Source: Stenotrophomonas sp. SAM-B (GTDB taxonomy: Bacteria; Pseudomonadota; Gammaproteobacteria; Xanthomonadales; Xanthomonadaceae). Taken from it: a stretch of 64,000 nucleotides of DNA. Shown in pieces: positions 43,276 through 53,991 of this stretch (positions are counted from its first letter, which is position 1; every line of letters starts with the position of its first letter). The stretch covers positions 206,001-270,000 of the forward strand of contig NZ_JABBXB010000001.1 in NCBI RefSeq assembly GCF_013387485.1, written 5' to 3'. The notes under the pieces are model-generated. The model saw only the letters and a list, made by a program, of their open reading frames with translations, had not been told where the DNA came from and did no database searches. The translations under genes were made by a program, and so were the position numbers.

Positions 43276-45726
43276 GTGTCGCTTCGTCATTCTTCGTTTG
43301 TGGTGCGGTCGTTGTCGTGGCTGCTGTTGTTCGCCTGGCTGGGGGCCGCGCCGATCGCGCTGGCCCAGGCCGGTGACGCGGATCCGGACCCGGCCAAGCA
43401 GCTGGCCGAGGCCGAGAAGACCTTCCGGTCCATCAATGATGACCTGGAGGATGCGGCTACCACCGAGACGCTCAAGACGCTGTCCGACCGCGCCCTGTCC
43501 GTCCAGCGCGATGCGGATGGCCTGCAGACGGCGCTGGACCCGCAGCTGAAGCAGGTCGATGCGCGCCTGTCCCAGCTCGGCGAGGTGGCCGAAGGCACCG
43601 TCGAGCCGCCGGAAGTCAGCCGGCAGCGCAAGGCGCTGAACCAGCAGAAGGCCGACATCAACGCGCAGATCGCCCGTGCCAAGCTGCTCTCGGTGGATGC
43701 CAAGCAGCTCGGCGAGCGCATCGAGAAGATGCGGGTCACCCAGTTCAGCGAACAGCTCACGCGCAAAGTCGCCTCGCCGTTGTCGCCGTCGCTGTGGCGC
43801 AGCTTCGCCAAGGATGTGCCGGACGACGTGCAGCGCTTGGCCATCCTGTACCGCATGGGTGAGGACGCCGCGCGCAAAGCCATCGCCAAGCATGGCTGGA
43901 CCGCGCCGCTGATCGGGCTGGCGGTGGCCCTGATGATGTTCTTCCCGCTGCGGCTGTGGCTGCGCGCGCTGGGCCGGCGCTTCGCCGCCTCCGAGCGGGC
44001 GCCCGATGGACGTCTGCGCCGTTCCGGCCTGGCGGTGTGGCTGCTGCTGGTCGGCACGCTACTGCCCGGCCTCGCCGCGGTAGCCCTGGTCGAGTCGCTG
44101 GATGCGATCGGGGCGATCCCGCCGCGCCTGCAGTCGGTGGCCGAGACGTTCGAAGTCGCTACCTTCGTGGCTGCCTTCATCGCCGCGCTCAGCGCCTGCC
44201 TGCTGGTGCCCAAGCGGCCGTCGTGGCGCCTGCTGTCGCTCGACGACAGCGCGGCCTGGCGCCTGCGCAAATACGCCTGGGGCGCGGCTGGCCTGACCTG
44301 GCTGAGCATCATGCTGGTCGCCCTCGACCGTGCGGCGCGCACCAGCGCGGTGACCACGGTGGCCGCGGACGGGTTGATGGCGGTGACCTATATGGCGCTG
44401 ATCATCGCGATCCTCGTATCGCTGGCGCGCATGCACAACCGCCAGGCTGCCGAAGCCGCCGAAGCCGAAGCGCGGGCCGATCCCCGGGCCGGTGGCGATG
44501 GCAAGGTGCGGGGCGCGCCGCGCCGCAGCGGCTGGATCGTGCTGGCGCGCCTGGCCGGCCATATCGCCGTGGCAGCGGCGGTGATCGCCACGCTGCTGGG
44601 CTACCTCAACTTCGCCCTGTTCGTCGCCCAGCAGCTGATCTGGGGCGCGGTGGTGCTGATGGCCGTCTCGCTGCTGCTCAAGTTCGCCGACGACCTGGCC
44701 ACCTGGGTGCTCGCGCCCAGCAGCCGTGCCGGGCAGACCATCGTGTTGACTACCGGGCTCAGCGAGTCGCGGGTGGAGCAGGCCGGCGTACTGCTCTCGG
44801 CGGTGCTGCGCGTGGGCGTGATCGTGCTCGGCCTGCTGGCGCTGGCCGCACCGTTCGGCAACCTCAACGCGTTCCTCGGCGGGCTGGATTCGCTCACGGG
44901 GGGATTCAAGGTCGGCGAAGCGACGGTCACACCGAGCACCGTGATGTACGCCGTGCTGGTGTTCCTGGTGGTGTGGGCGGTGACGCAGGCGTTCCAGCGC
45001 TGGCTCAGCGATACCTACCTGCCCAAGACCGAACTGGACGCCGGCGCGCGCAACTCGATCAGCACGGTGACCCGCTACCTCGGCATCATCGCCGCGGTGC
45101 TGTGGGGTCTGACCGCGCTGGGGATCGGCTTCGAGAAGCTGGCGCTGGTGGTCAGCGCGCTGTCGGTGGGTATCGGTTTCGGCCTGCAGGCGATCACCCA
45201 GAACTTCGTGTCCGGCTTGATCCTGCTCGCCGAGCGGCCGGTCAAGATCGGCGACTGGGTCAAGCTGGGTGATCAGGAAGGCGACATCAAGCGGATCAGC
45301 GTGCGCTCGACCGAGATCCAGGTCGGCGACAAATCCACGTTGATCGTGCCGAACTCCGAGCTGATCACCAAGACCATCCGCAACATGACGATGGGCAACG
45401 CGCAGGGCCGGATCCAGATCCAGTTCTCGGTGCCGCTGAACACCGATGTGGCCGCGTTGCGCCAGATTCTGCTGGATGCGTACACCGAGCACCCGGGCGT
45501 GCTCGGCGATCCGGCGCCGTCCGTGTTCATCGACTCGATCGCCAACGGGCAGATCGCGATCAACAGCTTCGCCTACGTCTCCGGCCCGCGGGCGGTATAC
45601 GGAGCGCGCAGCGAGCTGTACTTCACGATGCTGCAGACGTTCGCCGCTGCCGGGATCGCGCTGTCCTCGCCGACGGATATCCATCTGGTGCGTGACCCGG
45701 CAGCGAAGCCCGACCCCGACGCGTAA
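43276..45726 (+). CDS. MscS-family mechanosensitive channel with DUF3772 N-terminus
   Basis: 816 residues, GTG start. Signal peptide about 1-31 (ending ALAQ). A periplasmic helical DUF3772-type region (about 35-215, coiled coil) is followed by about 8-11 membrane helices and the MscS core (about 625-705). The core has the pore helix VVSALSVGIGFGLQAITQNF, RPVKIGDWVKLG and VPNSELITKTIRNM, with a cytoplasmic vestibule to the end. It should release solutes under membrane tension on osmotic downshift. The large periplasmic domain resembles MscK/YbdG-type large members. Confidence 0.9.
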   Translation: MSLRHSSFVVRSLSWLLLFAWLGAAPIALAQAGDADPDPAKQLAEAEKTFRSINDDLEDAATTETLKTLSDRALSVQRDADGLQTALDPQLKQVDARLSQLGEVAEGTVEPPEVSRQRKALNQQKADINAQIARAKLLSVDAKQLGERIEKMRVTQFSEQLTRKVASPLSPSLWRSFAKDVPDDVQRLAILYRMGEDAARKAIAKHGWTAPLIGLAVALMMFFPLRLWLRALGRRFAASERAPDGRLRRSGLAVWLLLVGTLLPGLAAVALVESLDAIGAIPPRLQSVAETFEVATFVAAFIAALSACLLVPKRPSWRLLSLDDSAAWRLRKYAWGAAGLTWLSIMLVALDRAARTSAVTTVAADGLMAVTYMALIIAILVSLARMHNRQAAEAAEAEARADPRAGGDGKVRGAPRRSGWIVLARLAGHIAVAAAVIATLLGYLNFALFVAQQLIWGAVVLMAVSLLLKFADDLATWVLAPSSRAGQTIVLTTGLSESRVEQAGVLLSAVLRVGVIVLGLLALAAPFGNLNAFLGGLDSLTGGFKVGEATVTPSTVMYAVLVFLVVWAVTQAFQRWLSDTYLPKTELDAGARNSISTVTRYLGIIAAVLWGLTALGIGFEKLALVVSALSVGIGFGLQAITQNFVSGLILLAERPVKIGDWVKLGDQEGDIKRISVRSTEIQVGDKSTLIVPNSELITKTIRNMTMGNAQGRIQIQFSVPLNTDVAALRQILLDAYTEHPGVLGDPAPSVFIDSIANGQIAINSFAYVSGPRAVYGARSELYFTMLQTFAAAGIALSSPTDIHLVRDPAAKPDPDA

Positions 45727-45733
45727 GCAGGCC

Positions 45734-45871
45734 GGTAGGTACCGACCGTTGGTCGGTATCGTCGCGATCCAGGTGTCGGTCGGTACCGCCGCGATGCAGG
45801 TAGTGCCGGCCGCTGGCCGGCAGCTGCACGATGCAGAGAGAATCGAGAGCCGGCCAGCGGCCGGCACTACC
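45734..45871. repeat. Three SMAG-type repeats
   Basis: Unit 1 (45734-45758) is the GACCGTTGGTC subtype, starting GGTAGGTACC. Unit 2 (45799-45822) is GGTAGTGCCGGCCGCTGG onward. Unit 3 (45849-45871) is the same subtype inverted. They separate the channel gene from the convergent opgB. Confidence 0.85.
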
Positions 45872-45919
45872 GATATCGACCGCCGACAGCCCCCCGATGT
45901 TGGCCGGGGAGGTGCCGGA

Positions 45920-48022
45920 TCAGCCGCGGTTGCCGCGGCGCGACGGCACCAGCGCGAAGGTATCCACGGCGAGCTTCTCGGCATGGTTCAACCACGCCCG
46001 CACTTCCAGGTCATCGACCTCGTGGTCCAGGCCGAAGCTGAGGTTGATACGGCCTTCGGCGTCCGGCTGCACCCACTGCTGGGCGACCACCACCTTGCGC
46101 TGCGACGACACCGCCTCGATCCAGAAGCCACGGTCCGGCGACTGCTTGGTCACCAGCTGCACCATGTACTGGCCGGCGCGGGTGCGGCGGCCCTTCTGCG
46201 TGATCATGTGGGCCTGGCGGATGCTCGGGCGCGGGCCGTTGAACGGATCCAGCGGGCCATCCACGGCCACGCCACCGCGCAGCTGGTCATCGCGGAACAG
46301 CTTGATGCCCTTGTCCTGGTTGACCAGCATCGCGCACCAGTCGCCATCGGCCGAGCCATCCTCGAAGGCGGTGCAGCGGTCGACGTAGGCCAGCGTATTG
46401 GACGGATCGGCGAGATCGAACTGCTTGGAGGTGTTCTCCAGGTAGACCGATTTCAGGTCCCAATGCTTGTCGTACTCCAGCAGCACCGGCGGCTGTACAT
46501 GCTGCAGGCCGATCACCACCTGGTTGTCGTCATCGATGCGCAGCTGGCGGGTCTTGTCGCCCAGCCACAGCGAGCGCGAGAACGCCAGGTAACGCGGGTA
46601 GTCCTTGCCGTTGTCGCGGAATACCGCGGCACTGGCACTGTCCGAACGTTCCGGGTGCAGCAGCGAGCGGCCGAAGCCGATCGAATCGATGGCCGGGTCG
46701 ATCAGGCTCAGCAGGGTGGCGCCCGAGTCCAGCGTCGAGCCGGCCGGCGCGGCCAGCTGGCGAGGTGCGATGTCCTTGCCCAGGAACAGCAGCAGGTTCT
46801 CGCGGTCCTGCTTGGCCAGGATGTGGCTGAGATCGTTCGGCATGGCTAGGTGATCGGAGGCGATCACGATCAGCGTGTCCTCGCCATACGGGCTGGCCTG
46901 GATGCGGTCGACCAGCTTGGCGATCAGCCCGTCGGTGCACTTCAGCGCATTGAGCATGCCGATGTTGCCGTGCTCGCTCTTGTAGCGGGTGCCTTTGCAG
47001 GCCACCGGCAGGTGGCCGGCGGGGTGATGGGTGTCCATCGTCAGCGTGGTCAGCATGAACGGCTCGCCCTTGCGCGAGAGCTGCACGAAGCGGTCGTAGG
47101 CCTTGTCCAGCAGCACATCGTCATGCACGCCCCACGGCGAGAAATGCGCGCGGGTGACCTTCTGCTTCTTGAACCAGGCCAGGTCATCGACGGTATCGAA
47201 GCCGTGCGTGGCCAGGAACTGGCCCTTGCCGGCGAACTGGCCGTTGGCGCCGCCCAGGTAATGATTGGTGTAGCCCTGCTGCTTGAGGTAATCGCCCAGG
47301 CAGACCGCTTCGGGCAGGAAGCTGCCCATGCGGCCCATGCTGTTCTCATCTTCCTTGGCGGTGGTCAGCGGCACGCCGCACATCGAGGAGACCAGGCCGG
47401 CGATGGTCCAGCCACCGCCTTCGGCCGAGACCAGCCCGCGCACGTCCAGCGACTGCGCGGCCAGCCGGTTGATGTTGGGCATCAGGTCCGGGAACGTGTC
47501 TTCATTGAGATAGGTGCGCTCCAGGCTTTCGCCGTAGATCCACACGATGTTGCGCGGTTTGGTCAGCGGCTGCGTCGGCACGCGGTACTCGGCCTTGACC
47601 ATGCTGTAGTCGACCGGGCGCATCTGCTGGTACAGGCGCTGGCCATCGCTGTAGAGCGGGCTCACCACGATGGCGACGAACCACATCGCCATGAAGCCGG
47701 CAAACACCGCCTTGCCATGCGCTGGGCGGTGCCGACGACGCAGGCGCGCCAGCAGCAAAGGGGTGAGCGAGACCAGAGCCAGTGCGATGAAGCCGGCAAT
47801 GTAGTGCTTGAAGTCGGCGACGCCTGCGCCTTCCATGTCCGCGCCGAGGTGATACAGCGTGGCCGCGTTGAGTCCGTCACCGGACAACTTGTTGATCAAC
47901 CACCATGCACTGAGCGTCAGCAGCAGCAATGACATCAGGCTTGCCTTCCACCACACCCATTTGTCAGATGCGAGGAACAGCAGGGTGAGCAGCAACAGCG
48001 ACAGCAGCAGGATCCAGAGCAT
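45920..48022 (-). CDS. opgB: Phosphoglycerol transferase I of osmoregulated periplasmic glucan (OpgB/MdoB)
   Basis: 700 residues. Four membrane helices (about 2-17, 26-44, 75-93, 105-122) are followed by a periplasmic LtaS/sulfatase domain. The catalytic motif is YGESLERTYLNE with T170 as probable nucleophile. TLTMDTHHPAGH, IASDHLAMPN and CLGDYLKQQGY also match MdoB. It transfers phosphoglycerol from phosphatidylglycerol to glucans, modifying periplasmic glucan charge. The chosen ATG (48022) fits the first helix; an in-frame start at 48109 adds 29 basic residues. Confidence 0.9.
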   Translation of the reverse strand: MLWILLLSLLLLTLLFLASDKWVWWKASLMSLLLLTLSAWWLINKLSGDGLNAATLYHLGADMEGAGVADFKHYIAGFIALALVSLTPLLLARLRRRHRPAHGKAVFAGFMAMWFVAIVVSPLYSDGQRLYQQMRPVDYSMVKAEYRVPTQPLTKPRNIVWIYGESLERTYLNEDTFPDLMPNINRLAAQSLDVRGLVSAEGGGWTIAGLVSSMCGVPLTTAKEDENSMGRMGSFLPEAVCLGDYLKQQGYTNHYLGGANGQFAGKGQFLATHGFDTVDDLAWFKKQKVTRAHFSPWGVHDDVLLDKAYDRFVQLSRKGEPFMLTTLTMDTHHPAGHLPVACKGTRYKSEHGNIGMLNALKCTDGLIAKLVDRIQASPYGEDTLIVIASDHLAMPNDLSHILAKQDRENLLLFLGKDIAPRQLAAPAGSTLDSGATLLSLIDPAIDSIGFGRSLLHPERSDSASAAVFRDNGKDYPRYLAFSRSLWLGDKTRQLRIDDDNQVVIGLQHVQPPVLLEYDKHWDLKSVYLENTSKQFDLADPSNTLAYVDRCTAFEDGSADGDWCAMLVNQDKGIKLFRDDQLRGGVAVDGPLDPFNGPRPSIRQAHMITQKGRRTRAGQYMVQLVTKQSPDRGFWIEAVSSQRKVVVAQQWVQPDAEGRINLSFGLDHEVDDLEVRAWLNHAEKLAVDTFALVPSRRGNRG

Positions 48023-48226
48023 AAGCACTTTTGGCAGTGGAGACAGGTGGTGATGGACGCCATGACGACGCAATTCCCATCCGACCGGCTGTCCCAACCA
48101 CATATGCATGACAGGCCGATGACTGGATCATGCCTGCACGAACCTGACTGAAATGTTTGTTGAAAACGACATTTCCCATCACGCATCGCACTGCGATATG
48201 CGACGTAAAACATGCGTGAAGAAGTG

Positions 48227-48257
48227 CGCGCGATGCTGCATTGCATCGCGCGTTTTT
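48227..48257 (+). terminator. Hairpin followed by a T-run, upstream of opgB
   Basis: A 10-bp stem CGCGCGATGC / GCATCGCGCG with a TGCATT loop is followed by TTTTT on the plus strand. No plus-strand gene ends here, so it may end a small antisense RNA. The flanking ABC1-kinase and opgB genes are both minus-strand. Confidence 0.4.
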
Positions 48258-48307
48258 CAGGCGTCTAGCGCTTGTGTCTGAATGCGTGTCGCAGGCGCGC
48301 GAACGCG

Positions 48308-49948
48308 TCAACGGTGCCCGCGTTCTTCCTTCGAGCGCGCACGACGATCGAAGATCAACGCACTGAGGATGATGCCCAGCCCAAGGAACACGCCGATCAG
48401 CATCAGCGTGAATGCGATGGCGGGATAGCCGAACAGATGCCAGCCGGTATCGACCTTCATCATCATCGCGGCCGCAAGAATCAGCGCCGCGGTGACGATG
48501 CCGGCAGAGACGCGGTTGGCGATCTTCTGCAGGTTCTCCATCAGGCGGGATTCTTCCAGCCCGGTCACTTTCATCTGCAGGCGGTTCTCGGCGAGCAGCG
48601 CGAGGATGTCGGTCATCTTGCGCGGTCCATCGCGCAGCAGCTGCTGCATCTCCATGGCCTCGCTGGCGAGATTGGCAGCGGACAGGGATTTCTTCAGTCG
48701 CGCCCGCATCACGTGCTGCAGCTGTTTTTCCACGATGCGGCGGGTGTCCAGGTCCGGCGACAGCAGGCGGCAGACGGTCTCCAGATTCAGCAGCGCCTTG
48801 CCGAGCAGGCTCAGCTCCGGCGGCGTCCGCAGGCCGCTGGCGGTGGCGATGCGCACCAGGTCCAGCACCACGCGGCCTTCGGAGAAGCTGCTGTTGGCGG
48901 CATAGCGCGCGATGATCTGCCCGGTCTCGCGCAGGTAACGTTCTTCATCGAAGAACTCGAGCCGCGTGCTGATGCCGATGATCTCATCGGCCACTTCTTC
49001 GCCACGTCCATCCACCGCAGCGAACAACAGTTTCAGCAGGCGTTCGCGCAGACGCGGCGGCATGTGCGCGACCATGCCCAGGTCGAAGATCGCCAGGCGA
49101 CCCGCCGGTGTGACACGCAGGTTGCCCGGATGCGGATCGGCGTGGATCTCGCCATGCACGAAGATCTGGTCGACATACCCGCGGATCAGCGCGGCGGCAA
49201 GCGGCGCCATCGGCTGCTCGGTGCGGCGCACGTCGGGGATCATGTCCACGCGCACGCCCTGGGCCAGTTCCATGGTCAGCACGCGATGGCTGCAGTAATC
49301 CCAGATCGGCTGCGGTACCCACAGCGGCTTGAACGGCTTGAGGTGCTGGCCGAAGCGCTGCAGGTTCTCCGCTTCGGCCTGGTAGTCCAGCTCCTGCATC
49401 AGGGTCTTGGCGAATTCATTGAGCCAGTCGCGCAGGCGTACGCGACGGCCGACCTGGGTGAGGTGGTCGGCGGCCAGCGCGAAGCTGCGCAGCACCTCCA
49501 GGTCCGAGCGCAGCTGCGCGGCGACCTCCGGCTTCTGCACTTTGACCGCCACCTGGCGTCCATCGTGGAGTTCGGCGCGGTGCACCTGGGCGATCGAGGC
49601 GCAGCCCAGCGGCACCGGATCGAAACTGGCGAACAGCTTGGACACCGAGGCCCCCAGCTCCTGTTCGATGATGGCCGCGACCCGCTCGACCGGGATCGGC
49701 GCGACGTTCTCCTGCATCCTTTCCAGCGCCGTGGCGAACTCCACCGGCACCATGTCGGGACGGGTGGAGAGCATCTGGCCCAGTTTGACGAAGGTCGGCC
49801 CCAGCGATTCCAGATCGGTGACGAACTGCTCCGGGTTGCCCTCCGGCGGCACATCGTGGACCGCGCGCGAGTCCAGGTTCATGCCGGAAAACACCCCGGA
49901 ATTACGGTAGCGCAACAGCAGGCGCAGGATCTGGCTGCGGCGGTTCAT
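48308..49948 (-). CDS. ABC1/UbiB-like atypical kinase
   Basis: 546 residues. The KxGQ signature is VKLGQMLSTRPD (55-58), followed by ALERMQENVAPIP, the ATP-lysine region VAVKVQKPE, the E-containing MQELDYQAEAEN and the metal-binding HADPHPGNLRV plus FDLGM. Two membrane helices close the protein (about 490-535). UbiB-like proteins act in ubiquinone biosynthesis or lipid-related regulation; this gene is outside a ubi operon, so its exact role is unsure. The ATG at 49948 is conservative: a TTG at 49996 with GGAG 6 nt upstream would give 562 residues. Confidence 0.87.
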   Translation of the reverse strand: MNRRSQILRLLLRYRNSGVFSGMNLDSRAVHDVPPEGNPEQFVTDLESLGPTFVKLGQMLSTRPDMVPVEFATALERMQENVAPIPVERVAAIIEQELGASVSKLFASFDPVPLGCASIAQVHRAELHDGRQVAVKVQKPEVAAQLRSDLEVLRSFALAADHLTQVGRRVRLRDWLNEFAKTLMQELDYQAEAENLQRFGQHLKPFKPLWVPQPIWDYCSHRVLTMELAQGVRVDMIPDVRRTEQPMAPLAAALIRGYVDQIFVHGEIHADPHPGNLRVTPAGRLAIFDLGMVAHMPPRLRERLLKLLFAAVDGRGEEVADEIIGISTRLEFFDEERYLRETGQIIARYAANSSFSEGRVVLDLVRIATASGLRTPPELSLLGKALLNLETVCRLLSPDLDTRRIVEKQLQHVMRARLKKSLSAANLASEAMEMQQLLRDGPRKMTDILALLAENRLQMKVTGLEESRLMENLQKIANRVSAGIVTAALILAAAMMMKVDTGWHLFGYPAIAFTLMLIGVFLGLGIILSALIFDRRARSKEERGHR

Positions 49949-50128
49949 GCCCTTGACCAGCGACGGCGAACCGGGGACGACGGGCGTGGTATTCAAGCAG
50001 GACTCCGGGGCGACGATCACCGGCAGTGTGGCGGGGCGGCAGTGGTGGGCCGGTGAATCCGTGCCCGCTACCGCGACAGGGGGCGGATCGGTCAGAATCG
50101 GCGCTCCTGCTTCCTCTTTGGATCCACC

Positions 50129-51040
<912 letters not shown>

Positions 51041-51052
51041 GGCGCGGCCGGG

Positions 51053-51712
51053 TCAGGCCGTTTCCCACCCGCGCAGGGCGTCCAGCTCGGCGCGGGCACG
51101 GGCCAGCCGGCGGCCGGACAGCGCGTCGATCGCGCGTTGCAGCCACGGGGATGCCGGTGCGCGCTGGACCCAACGGCGGGCCAGGACCAGCGCGGCCAGC
51201 ATGGCCAGCGTCCCGGCACCCAGCGAGACCAGCAGCCACAGGGCGGCGAACGCGCCCAGGTCCACCCCCCACGCCTGCCAGGCCACCAGCACCGGCACCG
51301 CCAGCCACAGCCAGCACCACGGCAGGCCGAGCAGCAGTTCGGTCACCGCCGTGTGCCGGCGCAGCGCGGCCAGCTGCTGCGATTGCTCCAGCACCGTCTG
51401 CGTCGGCTGCAGCTGCCGGCGACGCTGCAGGCGGGTGATGCTGGCGATGATCGCCGCGATGCAATAGGCATGCAGCGCCAGCGCGCTGAGCATCACTGCC
51501 AGCGGCGGTTGCTGCCACCACTGGCTGCCGCAGTACACCGCCAACCCCAGCCAGAACACCAGCTGCAGTCCCTGCCACAGGCTGAAGAGGCCCAGCTGGC
51601 GCTGGACGCTGCGTTGCTGGTGGCTGCGCCACGCCGCCAGCGCGAACGCCTCCTGCGCATCAGTGGGGTTCCCGACGCTGTTCCACAGCTGCTTGAGTTC
51701 ATCCGGTTGCAT
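51053..51712 (-). CDS. Multi-spanning membrane protein, possible anti-sigma factor
   Basis: 219 residues with a short cytoplasmic start (MQPDELKQLWNSVGNPTDAQEAFA) and about four membrane helices (about 40-60, 70-92, 125-146, 150-173), then a basic tail. Its start overlaps the ECF sigma gene by 14 bp, so the two are co-translated. ECF sigma factors are usually paired with a membrane anti-sigma factor, so that role is inferred. It lacks a zinc-binding HXXXCXXC motif and a single-helix layout. Confidence 0.7.
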   Translation of the reverse strand: MQPDELKQLWNSVGNPTDAQEAFALAAWRSHQQRSVQRQLGLFSLWQGLQLVFWLGLAVYCGSQWWQQPPLAVMLSALALHAYCIAAIIASITRLQRRRQLQPTQTVLEQSQQLAALRRHTAVTELLLGLPWCWLWLAVPVLVAWQAWGVDLGAFAALWLLVSLGAGTLAMLAALVLARRWVQRAPASPWLQRAIDALSGRRLARARAELDALRGWETA

Positions 51713-52247
51713 GGCGGGCTCCTCGGTCCGTGGGATTCAGGCGCGTGCGCAGTTGCTGGCGCAGGCGGTGCAGGCGGGTGGAGACGTTGGCGACGCTGAT
51801 GCCCAGCACCTCGGCGATCTGGCGGTGGTCGTGGTCGTCCAAGTGCAGCAGCATCAGCGCACGGTCCAGCGGCGGCAGTGCATGGATGGCGACCTCCAGC
51901 TGATGCAGGGTGTGGCGCTGTTCGGGCGGAAGCGCCTCGTCGGTCGCGGGCAGATCGTCATCCAGGGGCGCGTGGTGCTGCTGCCTGTGCTGCTGCCGCC
52001 GCCATTGCGAGATCGCCACGTTGAGTGCCACCCGGTACAGCCAGGTCGAAAAGCGTGCCCGCGCCGGGTCGAACCCTTCGAACGCCGCCCACGCCTGCAC
52101 GCTGATCTCCTGGACCAGATCGAGCCGATCCTCGGGATGATGGCAGTAGCCGCGTGCCACGTTCAGCACGATGCCGCGGTGCTGCTCCAGCAGCGCGGCA
52201 AAGCGCGGGCGCAGGTCGGTGTCGCGTGCGGGCAGTGTCATGTCCAT
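51699..52247 (-). CDS. ECF-type RNA polymerase sigma factor
   Basis: 182 residues. Region 2 (about 20-90: LLEQHRGIVLNVARGYC, DLVQEISVQAWAAFEGF, STWLYRVALNVAISQWRR) and region 4 (about 120-172: ALPPLDRALMLLHLDDHDHRQIAEVLGISVANVSTRLHR split) are clear. It should drive a small regulon together with the co-encoded membrane protein. It is distinct from the FecI-type factor at 336. A start at 52241 (second ATG) is also possible. Confidence 0.9.
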   Translation of the reverse strand: MDMTLPARDTDLRPRFAALLEQHRGIVLNVARGYCHHPEDRLDLVQEISVQAWAAFEGFDPARARFSTWLYRVALNVAISQWRRQQHRQQHHAPLDDDLPATDEALPPEQRHTLHQLEVAIHALPPLDRALMLLHLDDHDHRQIAEVLGISVANVSTRLHRLRQQLRTRLNPTDRGARHATG

Positions 52248-52292
52248 ACCCGGGTGATTCGCGCCGGTGCGCGGAATATCACAGCCACGGGA

Positions 52293-53858
52293 TCAGCCCG
52301 CCGGGGGTTCGGCCGCCTGCACGCGGTTCTTGCCGACCCGCTTGGCCGCATACAGCGCCGCGTCGGCGCGCCGCAGCAGCGCGTCCGCCGCTTCGCCCGG
52401 CAGCCATTGCGCCAGGCCGGCGCTGAAATGCACCGGCACCCGCTGTCCGTCCAGCGGCAGCGGCCGCTGCGCCAGCGAGCGCTGCAGGCGCAGCAGGGTG
52501 GACATGCTGTCCGCCGCCGGCGTTTCCGGCAGCAGCAGGACGAACTCATCTCCGCCCAGGCGCGCGATCGCATCGCTGCTGCGCAGGTGCAGCTGGCAGA
52601 CCTCGACCAGGTGGCGCAGCACCGCATCGCCGCCGGCATGGCCGTGCAGCGTGTTGGTCTGGTGGAAATCGTCCAGGTCGAGCAGGGCCAGCGCCAGCGG
52701 ATGGCCGTGGCGCGCGGCGCGCGCGCGTTCGCGCTCGAGCAGTTCGTCCAGCCCGCGCCGGTTGAGCGCACCGGTCAGCGGGTCGCTGCGGATCAACCCG
52801 GACACCTCGCGCAGCTCGTGCTCCAGCTCGGCGATGCGCTGTTCGGCCTGCTCCACTTCGCGGCGCGCGTTGCCGAGGTGGTCGCGCGCCTGCAGGGCCT
52901 GGTCCTGGACCCGGCCGGTATCCTGCAGGACGTCCTGCAGCAGCTGGTTGAGATCGGCGATGCTGCGCGCCTCCTTCAGGGCCAGCGCGTAACTGCTGAT
53001 CCGGTCGTGGTACTCGCCGGTGCTGACCGCCATGCCGTCCAGGCGCTCGATGAAGCCGCCCATGACGTTCTTCATCGCCGCCTTGGATTCGACGATGCCC
53101 TGCTTGAGCAGGCCCTGCTTGTAGATCACTTCGCGCAGGTTGGCGCGTGCCTGTTCCACCGAGTCGCGATCGAGCGGGCCACCGATCAGCGAGCGCACCG
53201 CGTGCACCTGGCCGTGCAGCCAGCTGCTGTCATCGAGCAGCTCGCTGATGTTGTCCAGCAGCAGATCGAACAGGCTCAGCAGCAGCTCCTGCTGTTCCTG
53301 CCAGCCATCGCTGCGCACGCCGATCTGGTGCGAGAGCTCGCGCAGCCGCTGTTCGATCGGCTGCAGCGGCTGGCCCGGATGCCAGTGGCGCAGTTCACCG
53401 GCCAGCTGCACCGGCTCCTCGCGCAGCTCGGGCATGTTCTGCAGCAGGCTGGCCACGGTCACCCCGACGGTGTGACGCAGCAGCTCGCGCAGGCGCAGGC
53501 TGTCCGGCTGGCCGTCCGGCGTTTCCTGTTCGATGGTGCGGATGTACTTGTCGATCAGCTGGCGCATCGCGCGGCCGTAGCTGACCCAGTCGGCGCTGCG
53601 CTGCGCCGACTGCAGGCGCAGGCCCATGTCGCCCAGCTCGCCGGGGAGGGTGGACATGCCGTTGGCGAAGGCGGCCAGCAGCGGCTCGGGCGCATCGATG
53701 CCGGCGAACAGGCGCTGCAGCATCGCGCTGCTGCCGCCCTTCGGCCCGGGCGCCGGCTCGCTGGCGGCGTCCAGCGCCGTGTCCGCGCTCTGCCGCCGCG
53801 ACAGCAGCCGCCCGACGGCGGTGCCGGAGCTGGGGGGAGCATCGTGCGGGTCCGTCAT
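52293..53858 (-). CDS. Diguanylate cyclase with N-terminal helical domain
   Basis: 521 residues. The C-terminal GGDEF domain (about 355-510) has the active-site GGDEF (435-439) and, five residues earlier, the RSSD I-site (426-429) for product inhibition, so it should make c-di-GMP and be feedback-inhibited. The N-terminal 350 residues are helical, with coiled-coil stretches (about 320-365, ARREVEQAEQRIAELEHEL) and no membrane helix, PAS or receiver signature I recognise. It is probably cytoplasmic. The ATG at 53858 was chosen; an in-frame start at 53954 is less likely. Confidence 0.9.
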   Translation of the reverse strand: MTDPHDAPPSSGTAVGRLLSRRQSADTALDAASEPAPGPKGGSSAMLQRLFAGIDAPEPLLAAFANGMSTLPGELGDMGLRLQSAQRSADWVSYGRAMRQLIDKYIRTIEQETPDGQPDSLRLRELLRHTVGVTVASLLQNMPELREEPVQLAGELRHWHPGQPLQPIEQRLRELSHQIGVRSDGWQEQQELLLSLFDLLLDNISELLDDSSWLHGQVHAVRSLIGGPLDRDSVEQARANLREVIYKQGLLKQGIVESKAAMKNVMGGFIERLDGMAVSTGEYHDRISSYALALKEARSIADLNQLLQDVLQDTGRVQDQALQARDHLGNARREVEQAEQRIAELEHELREVSGLIRSDPLTGALNRRGLDELLERERARAARHGHPLALALLDLDDFHQTNTLHGHAGGDAVLRHLVEVCQLHLRSSDAIARLGGDEFVLLLPETPAADSMSTLLRLQRSLAQRPLPLDGQRVPVHFSAGLAQWLPGEAADALLRRADAALYAAKRVGKNRVQAAEPPAG

Positions 53859-53991
53859 GCGGCAGATCCTTGCAGGGCACGGCCAAGGGCCGGAGCGGTG
53901 GAGAGGTGGGAACAGTATCGGCGCAGTCGGGTCGGGCTTGAACCGGCCCTGCATGGCAGGATGGTAAGCACGGCAATGGCAGGAGCGTGCG

